Source of the DNA: [Bacillus] selenitireducens MLS10
GTDB lineage: Bacteria > Bacillota > Bacilli > Bacillales > Salisediminibacteriaceae
NCBI RefSeq assembly: GCF_000093085.1
Contig: NC_014219.1
Location: 1,666,384-1,730,383 of the forward strand
DNA length: 64,000 nt
Direction: 5' to 3'
Position numbers and translations under genes: made by a program. Each line of letters opens with the position of its first letter. Position 1 is the stretch's first letter. The notes beneath the pieces were generated by a model, which did no database searches, was not told the origin of the DNA, and worked only from the letters and a program-made list of their open reading frames with translations. Shown here in pieces: positions 53,867 to 62,232 of this stretch.

Positions 53867-54136
53867 ATGGCAATTGAAGTAAGAGGCGAACCAACGCCAA
53901 ATCCGAATGCAATGAAATTTACAGCGAATCAGGTTTTGTTTGAGGGTTCCGGAAGTGCATCCTTTAAAAAAGGACAGGAAACAGATCATGCACTTGCCAA
54001 AGAGCTGCTCAGCCTGGACGGTGTGGACAATATTTTCGGTTTCCAGGATTTTGTTACTGTAAACAAAGAGCCTGGTGCCGAGTGGGATGATCTCCTGCCG
54101 AAAATTCAGGAATCATTTGAAAAAGTGTACGACTGA
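53867..54136 (+). CDS. Stand-alone NifU/Nfu N-terminal domain protein
   Basis: An 89-residue protein equal to the Nfu_N domain (EPTPNPNAMKFTANQVLFEGSGSASF... LLSLDGVDNIFGFQDFVTVNK). The cysteine-containing C-terminal cluster-binding domain of full Nfu proteins is absent; the protein has no cysteine. Stand-alone copies are common in Bacillales and may help iron-sulfur cluster transfer. AGAGGAGGG precedes the ATG. Terminated at 54150. Confidence 0.88.
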   Translation: MAIEVRGEPTPNPNAMKFTANQVLFEGSGSASFKKGQETDHALAKELLSLDGVDNIFGFQDFVTVNKEPGAEWDDLLPKIQESFEKVYD

Positions 54137-54149
54137 TTTTATGACTGAG

Positions 54150-54199
54150 ACGAGGCTTTTTTCCGCTCCTGTTGGAGTGAAAAGGGCCTCTGATTTTTT
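54150..54199 (+). terminator. Terminator after the Nfu_N gene
   Basis: GAGGC and the inner arm TTTTTCCGCTCC pair with GGAGTGAAAA and GCCTC around a TGTT loop; TGATTTTTT follows. Confidence 0.82.
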
Positions 54200-54308
54200 G
54201 ATGCTGAATAGTGAGTTACCGTATGGATGATTGGATAAGATGATTACATAGAGAGGCGATTAACTTGGCTTAACGGCCAGGTTTTTGTATGTATAGGGGG
54301 AATTGGAA

Positions 54309-55025
54309 ATGGATTCTGTTCGTGATATGCAGTCTTCTGAGTCAGATTTTTTAAGGGGAATGATGGACGGGGTTCCGATCGCCGTCGGTTATATGCCGGT
54401 AGCACTTGCGTTCGGTCTGATTGCAGCGAACACAGGTCTGTCACTCCTTGAATCGTTTCTAATGAGCTTTCTTGTTTTTGCCGGGGCTGCGCAATACATG
54501 GCACTGTCCATGATCGCTGCAGGGTCGGGCATCATTGCGATCATATTTGCAACGTTTATTGTCAATGTCCGGCATCTGTTGATGAGTGCGTCGATTGCAT
54601 CGAGGCTTGAACCGTCACCGGTTCTGCCGAGGGTTTTTTCTGCCTTTGTGATGACCGATGAGGTTTTCGCTGTTTCATCGGCTAAGAGAGACCCGCTCAG
54701 GGTCATGCACATTACCGGAACCGGCCTGGTCGCTTTTATGAGTTGGACAGGATTTACAGTTGTGGGTTTTCTGGCAGGGGGAATTATTCCGGGTGCGATA
54801 CAGGAGAGCCTTGGTTTTGCGCTTTACGCCCTGTTTATTGCGCTTCTCGTGCCGTCCGTTAAAGAGACCGGGAGAAGTGCCTTATTCCTTGCTTTACTCG
54901 GAGGAGTATTTCATCTGGTTTTTGCACAGGTGCTGGATACAGGCTGGGCGATTATGTTCGCCTCGATTGCTTCGGTGCTTGTCTTTGAGGGGATTGAAAG
55001 ATGGATCGAATGGAGGCACCGCTGA
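54309..55025 (+). CDS. azlC: AzlC-family branched-chain amino acid exporter, large subunit
   Basis: A 238-residue membrane protein with about seven helices. The motif DGVPIAVGYMPVALAFGLIAANTGLSLLESFLMSFLVFAGAAQYMALSM is typical for AzlC. With AzlD it exports branched-chain amino acids or analogues such as azaleucine. The ATG at 54309 follows AGGGGG by nine bases. Its stop overlaps the azlD start by one base (TGATG). Confidence 0.92.
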   Translation: MDSVRDMQSSESDFLRGMMDGVPIAVGYMPVALAFGLIAANTGLSLLESFLMSFLVFAGAAQYMALSMIAAGSGIIAIIFATFIVNVRHLLMSASIASRLEPSPVLPRVFSAFVMTDEVFAVSSAKRDPLRVMHITGTGLVAFMSWTGFTVVGFLAGGIIPGAIQESLGFALYALFIALLVPSVKETGRSALFLALLGGVFHLVFAQVLDTGWAIMFASIASVLVFEGIERWIEWRHR

Positions 55026-55333
55026 TGGAGATGAATCTGTTTTGGATGATAATCGGTATGGGGCTGGTGACGTTTGTCCCGCGGCTTTTGCCACTCGTGG
55101 CGATGAACACAGAGCATTGGCCGGCATGGTCGAAGCGAATGCTCTCAAGGGTGCCGTTTGCGATTCTCGGCGCACTGATTTTCCCCGGTATCCTTTACGC
55201 CGGGGAACAGATGATATGGGGCATTGCCGGGGCCGTTTTCGCGGCTTTCCTGGCATGGTTCAGGGCCCCGTTGATTGCTGTTGTTGCAGGAGCGATTCTG
55301 TTTTTGACAGTACTTGATCAGTTCCTTCTTTAA
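55025..55333 (+). CDS. azlD: AzlD-family branched-chain amino acid exporter, small subunit
   Basis: A 102-residue protein with three or four helices (LFWMIIGMGLVTFVPRLLPLVAM at the start is characteristic of AzlD). It works with AzlC. The ATG at 55025 follows a GGAGG located in the azlC coding region. Its last four bases overlap the end of the convergent acetyltransferase gene, with no terminator in between. Confidence 0.92.
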   Translation: MEMNLFWMIIGMGLVTFVPRLLPLVAMNTEHWPAWSKRMLSRVPFAILGALIFPGILYAGEQMIWGIAGAVFAAFLAWFRAPLIAVVAGAILFLTVLDQFLL

Positions 55334-55788
55334 CAGAGGGCTCTGCTGTACCTTTTGGAAATAACATCATAAAAGCCAAGGGAGTTGTACAGTTTTTTCG
55401 TGGCTTCGTTATTCATCCCGGTCTCGAGTTCGATTGCTTTATAGCCTTCATTCTCTGCCCAATGAACGACTGCCATCAGCATCTTTCGTGCAATGCCCTG
55501 TTTACGGTGGTCTTTTCGGACGTACAGCTCATTGAGCCAAATGTATTCACCGCCGTGATCAAGGCCGATGTTACGATTCAAAAAAATGGCGCCAATGATG
55601 GTACCTTCTGAATTGACTGCGATGAAGAAGTCAGACCGTGTGCCCGGCGTCAGTGCCTGGCTTACGGTTTTGTGCATGGTGATTTCCGATGTGTCGGTAC
55701 TGAGCGTGTGAATGCGTTCCATCATCAGATTGGTGATGCCGTTAATTTCGTCGAGTGTGCCGGGTTTTTCCACGTGGCGTATGTGCAT
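55330..55788 (-). CDS. GNAT-family N-acetyltransferase
   Basis: A 152-residue acetyltransferase with the acetyl-CoA motif A as LYVRKDHRKQGIARKMLMAVVHWAEN (about 92-117) and the LYNSLGFYDV motif B. The substrate is unknown. AAGGAG precedes the ATG. It overlaps azlD by four bases in convergent orientation, so read-through from either side would produce antisense RNA. Confidence 0.9.
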   Translation of the reverse strand: MHIRHVEKPGTLDEINGITNLMMERIHTLSTDTSEITMHKTVSQALTPGTRSDFFIAVNSEGTIIGAIFLNRNIGLDHGGEYIWLNELYVRKDHRKQGIARKMLMAVVHWAENEGYKAIELETGMNNEATKKLYNSLGFYDVISKRYSRALC

Positions 55789-55870
55789 GATTGGTTCGCT
55801 CCTTGCATGATTTGATGTTGAGCTGTCTTGACATATCAGATTGTCTTAACAGGTGTGATGAATCGGAAAC

Positions 55871-56689
55871 TCACTGTCGATTGAGCTTGAAATGGGACTC
55901 GAGGAAGTGTGCAACCCCGTCCTGTCCGTTACTGAGGGTAACATCTGAAGCGATCTCCTTCAATGGCTGTATCCCGTTTTCCATAGCAATCCCGATCCCG
56001 GCATAATCGATCATTTCCAAATCATTGTCTTCATCACCAAAGGCAATGACCTGATCCTGATGAATGCCGTAGAAGTCTGCGATTTTTTTCAGACCGAAGG
56101 CTTTGTTGATTCCGGAGCGGACGATTTCGATGACGTTCCAAGGTGCGCCCCAGGTGCGCTGATCGACTGATTTATCAAACTGATTCGTGATTTCATTGGT
56201 GATTGCCTGGTGGCGGTTTTCTTCCGGGTGAATCAGGATGGATGTCGGGGCTTCTTTCAGCAAGGTCCTCAGTGGCCCAACTCCGCCCGGTTTCTGGTTC
56301 ATCGTGAAAGCTTCAGCAAATCCGCGCTCTGCGTAGCGTAAGTAGAAGCGGTCTTTAATTTCAAACATCGTATTTTCAACCTTTTGTGACTCGCAAATCT
56401 CGAGGATATCCATTGCAGCCTGTCTATCAAGTGGTGAATGGATATCTGAAAAGGCTGTCCTCGAAACGGGATGATGAGTGAATGCACCATTGAAGTTCAC
56501 GAGAGGGGTATCCAGTCCGAGCTGTCTGTAATAGTCTTTGCTCGCTCTGTAAGGGCGTCCTGTTGCAATGACCACGTGATGACCCTGGGCTTTTATGGCA
56601 GAGAGTGTCTTTAAGGTACGGGGAGAGATGACTTTATCATCGGTTAATAGAGTTCCGTCAAGATCGAGAGCAATCAGGTGTCTTTTCAT
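55871..56689 (-). CDS. Cof-type HAD-superfamily sugar phosphatase
   Basis: A 272-residue HAD hydrolase of the Cof/YidA subgroup: nucleophile motif LDLDGTLL (Asp8-x-Asp10), TGRPYRASKDYY, C2B cap domain, the Lys of NKAFGLKKI, and GDEDNDLEMI. These enzymes dephosphorylate sugar phosphates or flavin precursors. The ATG at 56689 follows TAGGAGG; the frame extends upstream without reason. Monocistronic. Confidence 0.93.
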   Translation of the reverse strand: MKRHLIALDLDGTLLTDDKVISPRTLKTLSAIKAQGHHVVIATGRPYRASKDYYRQLGLDTPLVNFNGAFTHHPVSRTAFSDIHSPLDRQAAMDILEICESQKVENTMFEIKDRFYLRYAERGFAEAFTMNQKPGGVGPLRTLLKEAPTSILIHPEENRHQAITNEITNQFDKSVDQRTWGAPWNVIEIVRSGINKAFGLKKIADFYGIHQDQVIAFGDEDNDLEMIDYAGIGIAMENGIQPLKEIASDVTLSNGQDGVAHFLESHFKLNRQ

Positions 56690-56863
56690 AAAAAATCCTC
56701 CTAACGATGGAAAAAAGGTGATATTCAAGTCTGTCGGGTGTGATTTTCATCAAATTCATGGTATAAATACAGTGTATCACGAAAAACAGTGACGGATAAA
56801 ACAGTCACGCGCATACATAATATGTGTTGTTTTTGAACAATTTATCGATTGGGGCGGTAAATC

Positions 56864-57790
56864 ATGAATCAATTTTTTGAAACATTCACGGCTCGAACCA
56901 TTTGGACGCCGGAACTGATCCTTGTTCTGGCTGTTATCAGTGTAATCTATTTGGCATTGGCACGTAAATACTATCATTGGTTTCCTGAAGGAAAACCGGT
57001 ACCGATGAGGCGTATCGTATATTTTCATCTCGGCCTTTTGGGGATTTACCTCGGTTTTGGCGGGCCGTTATATGTCCTGGGCCACATTATGCTCAGTATG
57101 CATATGCTCAGTATGGCGATTGTGTTTCTTGTCACACCGCCGCTTCTTTTGATCGGGATTCCGGCCTGGTTTTTCCGGTTTTTCACACAGTTTAAGCTGC
57201 TCAAAGGTTTCTTTATGGTTGCCGGCTATCCGTTAATCGGACTGATTTTGTTTAATGCTTTGTTTTCGTTTTATCATCTTCCGTTTACCTTTGATTATTT
57301 AATGACCAATGAAGGTTTTCATAATGTCTATCAGATCGGGATGCTTCTTGCAGCGATGCTGATGTGGTGGCATATCATTCCAAGGATCCAAACCAGGTTC
57401 AATATGTCCGAACTGAAGAGAATCGGGTACATGTTTGCAAGCGGTGTGCTGTTTACACCGGCCTGTGTGCTGATCATTTTTGCAGGAGATGCGATCTATG
57501 CGACATATACAAACCCCGCTGTTTGGGCCACAGCCATGGCTTACTGTCTGCCTCCCGGAGCAGATATTCCATATGAAGTCTTTTCCGGTGAACAGTCCTT
57601 GACCCTCTTGAACAGCACCTATCATGACCAGCAGTTTGGCGGAGCAATGATGAAGGTGATTCAGGAGCTTGCCTACGGTGTGGCGATGGGCTATACATTC
57701 CGGATTTGGATGAAGCGCGATCGCGAGGAGACACCAAAGCTTGCGATTCAGGAATTTGATATGTACGAAGCGGAAACACCAAAAGCTTAA
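56864..57790 (+). CDS. ctaG: Cytochrome c oxidase assembly factor CtaG
   Basis: A 308-residue protein with about seven helices of the Bacillus CtaG (caa3_CtaG) family, needed for the copper-containing caa3 oxidase. Typical are YFHLGLLGIYLGFGGPLYVLGHIMLSMHMLSMAIVFLVTPPLLLIGIP with conserved His residues that could bind copper, and the later MWWHIIP. In B. subtilis ctaG closes the cta operon, but here no oxidase subunits are near; the neighbour is a Sco-like gene. Site GGGGCGG before the ATG. Confidence 0.92.
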   Translation: MNQFFETFTARTIWTPELILVLAVISVIYLALARKYYHWFPEGKPVPMRRIVYFHLGLLGIYLGFGGPLYVLGHIMLSMHMLSMAIVFLVTPPLLLIGIPAWFFRFFTQFKLLKGFFMVAGYPLIGLILFNALFSFYHLPFTFDYLMTNEGFHNVYQIGMLLAAMLMWWHIIPRIQTRFNMSELKRIGYMFASGVLFTPACVLIIFAGDAIYATYTNPAVWATAMAYCLPPGADIPYEVFSGEQSLTLLNSTYHDQQFGGAMMKVIQELAYGVAMGYTFRIWMKRDREETPKLAIQEFDMYEAETPKA

Positions 57791-57838
57791 CAGAGACAGA
57801 GAGAGCATGAGAGGTTTTTTAAAGGGGGTTGGTTGGTG

Positions 57839-58459
57839 ATGAAAGTTTGGATTTTACTCGGCGCACTCATGATGGCTTCGGGGTGCAGCTTTCTTTACGA
57901 AGATGTCAGTGAATCAGGCCAGGCGGAGGCGGTTATTGATGTCACTTCTGCAGAAACGCCTTGGGAGATAGTCCCGTTTGAAGCCGTAAATGAGAGCGGA
58001 GAGGAAGTTACGGAAGAAACGTATGAAGGAGAATGGTGGCTTGCAAAGACGATCTTTACCCGATGTCCGACGGTCTGTATGGTGATGACGCCAAATATGG
58101 TCAGCCTGCAGGAAGAAGTCAATGACAGGGGACTGGATCTTCAGATTGTGTCGTTTACCGTTGATCCGGAATTTGATGATCCGGAACAGCTGACGGAATA
58201 TGGCGAATCCTACGGAGCTGATTTCTCGAACTGGGATTTTCTGACCGGTTATGAGCCTGATATGATTAAGGATCTTGCTTTGGAATCCTTTAAAGCTCAG
58301 ATTATGGAGCTTCCTGAGCAGAGTGATATCATGCATCCTGTACGTTTTTACCTGATCAGTCCTGAAGGGCAGATTGTCAGAATGTACAGTGGTGAATCGA
58401 ATTTCGAATTGGATTCAAGTGTCGATGATATTGAGTATATGATCAACGAATGGCCATAA
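57839..58459 (+). CDS. SCO1/SenC/PrrC-family copper chaperone lipoprotein
   Basis: A 206-residue predicted lipoprotein (lipobox MASGC, Cys16) with a thioredoxin-like Sco domain. The copper ligands are Cys76 and Cys80 (TRCPTVC) and His166 (DIMHPVRF). Sco proteins help assemble the CuA site of cytochrome c oxidase. It follows ctaG by 48 bases with AAAGGGGG before the ATG, so both form an oxidase-assembly unit. Confidence 0.92.
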   Translation: MKVWILLGALMMASGCSFLYEDVSESGQAEAVIDVTSAETPWEIVPFEAVNESGEEVTEETYEGEWWLAKTIFTRCPTVCMVMTPNMVSLQEEVNDRGLDLQIVSFTVDPEFDDPEQLTEYGESYGADFSNWDFLTGYEPDMIKDLALESFKAQIMELPEQSDIMHPVRFYLISPEGQIVRMYSGESNFELDSSVDDIEYMINEWP

Positions 58460-58467
58460 ATGCAGAC

Positions 58468-58499
58468 AAAACGCGGTGAAGGATTCCTTCACCGCGTTT
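58468..58499 (+). terminator. Terminator of the ctaG-sco unit
   Basis: AAACGCGGTGAAGG / CCTTCACCGCGTTT, a 14-bp stem with a two- to four-base loop; only a short T-run follows. Confidence 0.8.
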
Positions 58500-58566
58500 C
58501 GCTTCCGTTCACATGATTGGGGGTCATAATGAACTGAATTCTTGCATTGTTTTGGGTTTGTCACGC

Positions 58567-58614
58567 TGTCATCTGGCAGCATCCTGATCTTGGGGAAATC
58601 AGGGCCGGATGACA
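58567..58614. other. Long bulged hairpin in the sco-moaD intergenic region
   Basis: TGTCATCTGGC (58567-58577) pairs with GCCGGATGACA (58604-58614) over 11 bp with one G-T; after a five-base bulge CCTGAT pairs with ATCAGG (58583-58588, 58598-58603). No T-run follows on either strand and no gene is read from it. The rest of the 307-base gap 58460-58766 holds the terminator at 58468 and nothing else I can name. Confidence 0.5.
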
Positions 58615-58766
58615 TTGGGTTCTTCACTGAAAAGGAAGTAAAGCTATGCATCGTCGCGTGACGATTACACAGTCTATTATAAATCCTTATGCGACAAAAT
58701 TCTGTGATTTTGCTCACGTTTAAGCGGGTGTTGGCGTGAAACTTTTGTGAACATTCCGCTGTTCGT

Positions 58767-59003
58767 TTATCCTCCGCTGACAGGTGGGATGAAAGCAATG
58801 ATATCGTCATGATGAACCAGTGTGGATTCCTCTGCATAATCTTCGTTTACGGCGGCCATGGCTTTCTCGATCCCCGTAAGATCCGGATGCTGTGCTTTGA
58901 CCCAGTCCCGGATCGCACCGACACTCATTTCATCTTTATGCAGTTCAAGCTCTCGTCGTCCAACCTGTTCTTCCAATTCGGCAAATAACAATACACGTAT
59001 CAT
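58767..59003 (-). CDS. moaD: Molybdopterin synthase small subunit MoaD
   Basis: A 78-residue ubiquitin-like protein ending in the required Gly-Gly (FIPPVSGG), which is converted to a thiocarboxylate and donates sulfur for the molybdopterin dithiolene. The ATG overlaps the moaE stop (ATGA) and an AGGAGG site lies in the end of moaE. Last gene of the moeA-mobB-moaE-moaD operon. No terminator was seen after it. Confidence 0.95.
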   Translation of the reverse strand: MIRVLLFAELEEQVGRRELELHKDEMSVGAIRDWVKAQHPDLTGIEKAMAAVNEDYAEESTLVHHDDIIAFIPPVSGG

Positions 59004-59473
59004 GAATGCATGTCCTCCTCTTCAGGTTTTCCGGATGGATAAGCTTTCTTTTCCAACTGATCGCCAATCCACTCGGATCCGTCTTCCCAATGTTCTTTCT
59101 TCCAAATCGGAACAATTTCTTTGATCCGCTCAATCGCATAGCGGCTGGCCGTGAACGCGTCATTTCTGTGCGGAGTGCTTACGGCAATGACGACCGCAAT
59201 ATCTTTGATGTCGAGTGAACCGATCCGGTGCGTAATGGCCACTTTTGCGTCTGGATAATCGTTTTGAATTTCGTCTCCAATTTGGGCGAGTTTCTTTTCA
59301 GCCATGGGGACGTATGCATCGTACTTCAGAAACAGGGTCTTTTTCCCTTTTGTCATTTCTCTTACAGTTCCGATAAACGCGTTGACAGCGCCTGCGTTTC
59401 TGTCTTCCACTTTACCGGTTACGGCTGTGATATCAATAGGATCTGTGGTAATTTCAAACAGTTTTTCACTCAT
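59000..59473 (-). CDS. moaE: Molybdopterin synthase large subunit MoaE
   Basis: A 157-residue MoaE with the active-site segment PIWKKEHWEDGSEW and the core VGAVNAFIGTVR-like AGAVNAFIGTVREMTKGKKTLFLKYDAY. With MoaD it converts cyclic pyranopterin monophosphate to molybdopterin. The ATG at 59473 follows AAAGGAAGG and overlaps the mobB stop; an earlier GTG in the frame is inside mobB. The C-terminus has an extra acidic stretch (GKPEEEDMHS). Confidence 0.95.
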   Translation of the reverse strand: MSEKLFEITTDPIDITAVTGKVEDRNAGAVNAFIGTVREMTKGKKTLFLKYDAYVPMAEKKLAQIGDEIQNDYPDAKVAITHRIGSLDIKDIAVVIAVSTPHRNDAFTASRYAIERIKEIVPIWKKEHWEDGSEWIGDQLEKKAYPSGKPEEEDMHS

Positions 59474-59988
59474 GATGAACCTTCCTTTACGATGGATTTC
59501 AGAAACCACTCAAAGTATTCATCCAATCGGTCGCGTTGAAAGACAGGTGTGGTTCCCGGCTGTTCAGCGGGGCCTTGGGAAATCGTTGCTTTTACATGCT
59601 TGAAATCGGACAGGCCCGTTTTCCGGTCCTGGTCTCTCATGACAAATGTTTTCGGATATCCGGCATGTTTATACCCCTCAATTAAAAGGATATCGAAATG
59701 AAAGACGCTGTACAAGGAAATGAGCTGTTCAAGTGTCAATTTTTCAGGTGTCTGATCCGCAATAAGCTGCAGTTCGTTTTGGTCACTGTATACGAGAGAT
59801 GCTTTTGCTCCGGCGTTACGGTGTTTCATGGAATCTTTCGGTTCATATTCAGGTTTGAGAGAATCGGTGTGACCGTGATGTTTGATGGTGCATACCCGGT
59901 ATCCGAGATCACTCAAATAGGCAATGAGTTCTGTCATGATTGTCGTTTTGCCTGAATTGGTGAAGCCTGTTATCTGATGAATGATCAT
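59470..59988 (-). CDS. mobB: Molybdopterin-guanine dinucleotide biosynthesis adaptor MobB
   Basis: A 172-residue P-loop GTPase: GFTNSGKT at residues 8-15, then the KHHGH segment (TIKHHGHTDSL) typical of MobB. It assists MobA in attaching GMP to molybdopterin, the cofactor form used by SrrA. AGGGTGA at the end of moeA serves as ribosome binding site. MobA itself is not in the window. Confidence 0.94.
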   Translation of the reverse strand: MIIHQITGFTNSGKTTIMTELIAYLSDLGYRVCTIKHHGHTDSLKPEYEPKDSMKHRNAGAKASLVYSDQNELQLIADQTPEKLTLEQLISLYSVFHFDILLIEGYKHAGYPKTFVMRDQDRKTGLSDFKHVKATISQGPAEQPGTTPVFQRDRLDEYFEWFLKSIVKEGSS

Positions 59989-59994
59989 CCTGAG

Positions 59995-61281
59995 TCACCC
60001 TTTTCGCTTTTCCGGATCTTTGAAAGGGATCGCGCTGCCTTCCGCCTCAAGTAACAGGATGTCGACTTCGTCCCCGGAAGTATAGCCTCTCGAACCGCCC
60101 GGGACGGCAACCAGGCAATCTGAATAGGCAAGTGATGTGACAACCTGAGATTTATCCATGCCGATCGGTTCCGCATAAAGACGGTTGCCTTCATATTTGA
60201 CCCGGCTTCGGATAAATCGGGTGAATGGATTCGGTTTTGGGAAATCAGCGGTCAGCGTGCCCCGGATCGTCTGCAGATACGGTTTCTCAGATTTCATAAA
60301 CCGGCGGACCCAAGGTCGGGCGTAAAGTTCAAATCCGACAAAACAGGCGGACGGATTACCGGAAAGGCCAAAGAGCGGTTTGCCGTCAAAGACGGCAACG
60401 GTCGTCACACTGCCTGGTCGCATGGCAATTTTATTAAACAGAACGTCAGCTCCGAGCTTGTCATAAATAGCCGGAAGAAAGTCAAAATCGCCGACGGATA
60501 CACCACCCGTCGTAACGAGAGCGTCCACGTCTTCAAGCGCCGAGGAAATCGCATCATAACAAAGATCAAAATCGTCCATCAGCTTGCCAAAATACATGGG
60601 TTCGCCACCGGCTTTTCTGACCTGTGAGATTATCATATACGCATTACTGTTTCTGATTTTCCCCGGTTCGAGAGGTTCATTTACATCAAGCAGTTCGGTT
60701 CCCGTTGCGAAAATGCCGATTCGGGGTTTTCGAATCACCGGTACATATTCATAGCCGAAGGTGGCAAGGACCGCGATCACACCGGCTGTCACGATCGTCC
60801 CTTTTTTGATGACAGTTTCTCCCTCAGAAGTTTCCTCGCCCTGTTTGGACACGAAATCTCCAGGGGAAAATTGGCGTTTTATGTCGATATAGCTGTTTCC
60901 GTTTTCCTGATAGTCGTTGGCAAGTTCAAACATCACGACTGCATCACAGTCATCAGGCATGATTGTGCCGGTCATGACGCGGACACCATGCCCTGGTTTC
61001 AGCTTTCCGGTAAACGTGTGGCCTGCACCGACTGTATCGACAATTTCAATTTTGACTGGACTCTCTGATGAAGCATTTTTTGAATCCTGGCTCTGTATGG
61101 CGAACCCGTCGAGAGGTGAACGGTCGAAGGGGGGGATCGGATGATCGGCTTTGATATCTTCGGCGAGGTAACGGCCGTCAGCTTCCGATAAATGAACCCG
61201 TTCTTCTTCTCCTTCTCTGCTGTGTGCCATTACCATTTGTACTGCGTCCATAACTTTTACTGGAGCTCGTTCTTCAAACAT
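59995..61281 (-). CDS. moeA: Molybdopterin molybdenumtransferase MoeA
   Basis: A 429-residue MoeA that inserts molybdate into adenylated molybdopterin. Visible are PFDRSPLDGFAI, the domain 3 segment VTTGGVSVGDFDFLPAIYDKLGADVLFNKIAMRPG and GLSGNPSACFVGFELYARP. First gene of the cofactor operon. The ATG at 61281 follows AAAGGGTG; the frame continues upstream over the site. A palindrome at 61340 and an extended -10 (TGATACAAT on the minus strand, 61338-61330) lie upstream. Confidence 0.95.
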   Translation of the reverse strand: MFEERAPVKVMDAVQMVMAHSREGEEERVHLSEADGRYLAEDIKADHPIPPFDRSPLDGFAIQSQDSKNASSESPVKIEIVDTVGAGHTFTGKLKPGHGVRVMTGTIMPDDCDAVVMFELANDYQENGNSYIDIKRQFSPGDFVSKQGEETSEGETVIKKGTIVTAGVIAVLATFGYEYVPVIRKPRIGIFATGTELLDVNEPLEPGKIRNSNAYMIISQVRKAGGEPMYFGKLMDDFDLCYDAISSALEDVDALVTTGGVSVGDFDFLPAIYDKLGADVLFNKIAMRPGSVTTVAVFDGKPLFGLSGNPSACFVGFELYARPWVRRFMKSEKPYLQTIRGTLTADFPKPNPFTRFIRSRVKYEGNRLYAEPIGMDKSQVVTSLAYSDCLVAVPGGSRGYTSGDEVDILLLEAEGSAIPFKDPEKRKG

Positions 61282-61339
61282 ATTTTGTCTACACCCTTTC
61301 CTGCTGCTTGCCATTTCGTAACTGCTTTCATTGTATCAA

Positions 61340-61364
61340 ATTCGCTATATATTAAGTAGCGAAT
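61340..61364. promoter_or_regulatory. Palindromic operator between moeA and an fnr-like gene
   Basis: ATTCGCTA (61340-61347) and TAGCGAAT (61357-61364) form a perfect 8-bp inverted repeat with a nine-base spacer. It covers the -35 zone of the presumed moeA promoter (minus strand -10 TACAAT at 61335-61330) and lies 93 bases before the fnr-like start, so one protein could control both directions. The half-site resembles ModE sites but the spacing does not fit. Confidence 0.55.
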
Positions 61365-61456
61365 AATGTATGAAAACAATTAATTCCAATATATATTCAG
61401 CTTGGTCTATTGTATACTGAGAGTATTAAATGGATGCTTAAAGAGGTGAATGAAAG

Positions 61457-62146
61457 ATGAAACCGTTTTTGACACGACTTCAGCCTCATGATTATGATTT
61501 ATTAATGATAAATGCCAAGGAGGCTTCATTTGAAGAAGGGTCTTATGTCTTTAAAGAGGGGCAGCCTTCAGACAGGTTATTTTTTATATCTAAAGGCTCT
61601 GTCCGGGTGTTTAAAGAGCTTGATCCGGATAAAGAAATTACGGTGTTTATCCGGGGAGAACTCGATTCCATTGGAGAAATCGGGATTTTCAGCGGTGAAA
61701 CCTATTCGAATTCTGCACAGGCTATGATGGATACAGACGTGTTTTACATCGAAAAAGAAAATATGGAACGCATCATTATTGATAACGGCAGAATTGGTCT
61801 CGAGTTTACGAAATGGATTGCAGAATCTCTCGAGGCTTCCAAGGCCAAGCTGCGTGATTATTTGGCATTCGGTTCAGAGGGGGCTGTGGCGTCCTTTTTT
61901 ATCCGTGCTGCGAACATGTACGGCAAAGATATGCCTGACGGTATTGTTATCAAGCAGGTGTTTGCTGTTCAGGATATTGCAAGACATCTGGGTATATCGA
62001 GAGAAACCGTCAGCCGGATTATCAGTAAATGGCGACGAAAAGGAGTGCTCGATAAATCATACCGCTATTATCATATCAGGGATGTTCAGTTTTTCCGTGA
62101 CATATTAAGCTGCGACAACTGCGGTGTCCAGAACTGTGTCATCTGA
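61457..62146 (+). CDS. Crp/Fnr-family regulator with C-terminal iron-sulfur cysteine motif (copy 2)
   Basis: A 229-residue Crp/Fnr protein: beta-roll domain (about 15-115), dimer helix, winged helix with recognition helix GISRETVSRIISKW (R-E-x3-R, TGTGA-type specificity). The C-terminus carries Cys219-x2-Cys222-x4-Cys227 (CDNCGVQNC), the same spacing as the [4Fe-4S] ligands of B. subtilis Fnr. Divergent from the molybdenum cofactor operon. AAAGAGGTGA precedes the ATG. It may be the regulator of anaerobic genes here, together with copy 3. Confidence 0.92.
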   Translation: MKPFLTRLQPHDYDLLMINAKEASFEEGSYVFKEGQPSDRLFFISKGSVRVFKELDPDKEITVFIRGELDSIGEIGIFSGETYSNSAQAMMDTDVFYIEKENMERIIIDNGRIGLEFTKWIAESLEASKAKLRDYLAFGSEGAVASFFIRAANMYGKDMPDGIVIKQVFAVQDIARHLGISRETVSRIISKWRRKGVLDKSYRYYHIRDVQFFRDILSCDNCGVQNCVI

Positions 62147-62232
62147 ACGGTTTTACGGAACTGTATAGAAGCGTGTTAAAACCGGTTCATAACTGAACTG
62201 TGTTACAGTGGCATTAGAGGGGGTCTCTGACG

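Noticed and set aside
58567-58614. Molybdenum cofactor riboswitch
   Set aside because: The structure lies downstream of moaD, not in the leader of a cofactor gene, and I could not match the conserved Moco motif positions.
61340-61364. ModE (molybdate) binding site before moeA
   Set aside because: The half TTCGCTATATA resembles a ModE half-site, but the second half and the overall spacing do not match the ModE palindrome; kept only as an unidentified operator.
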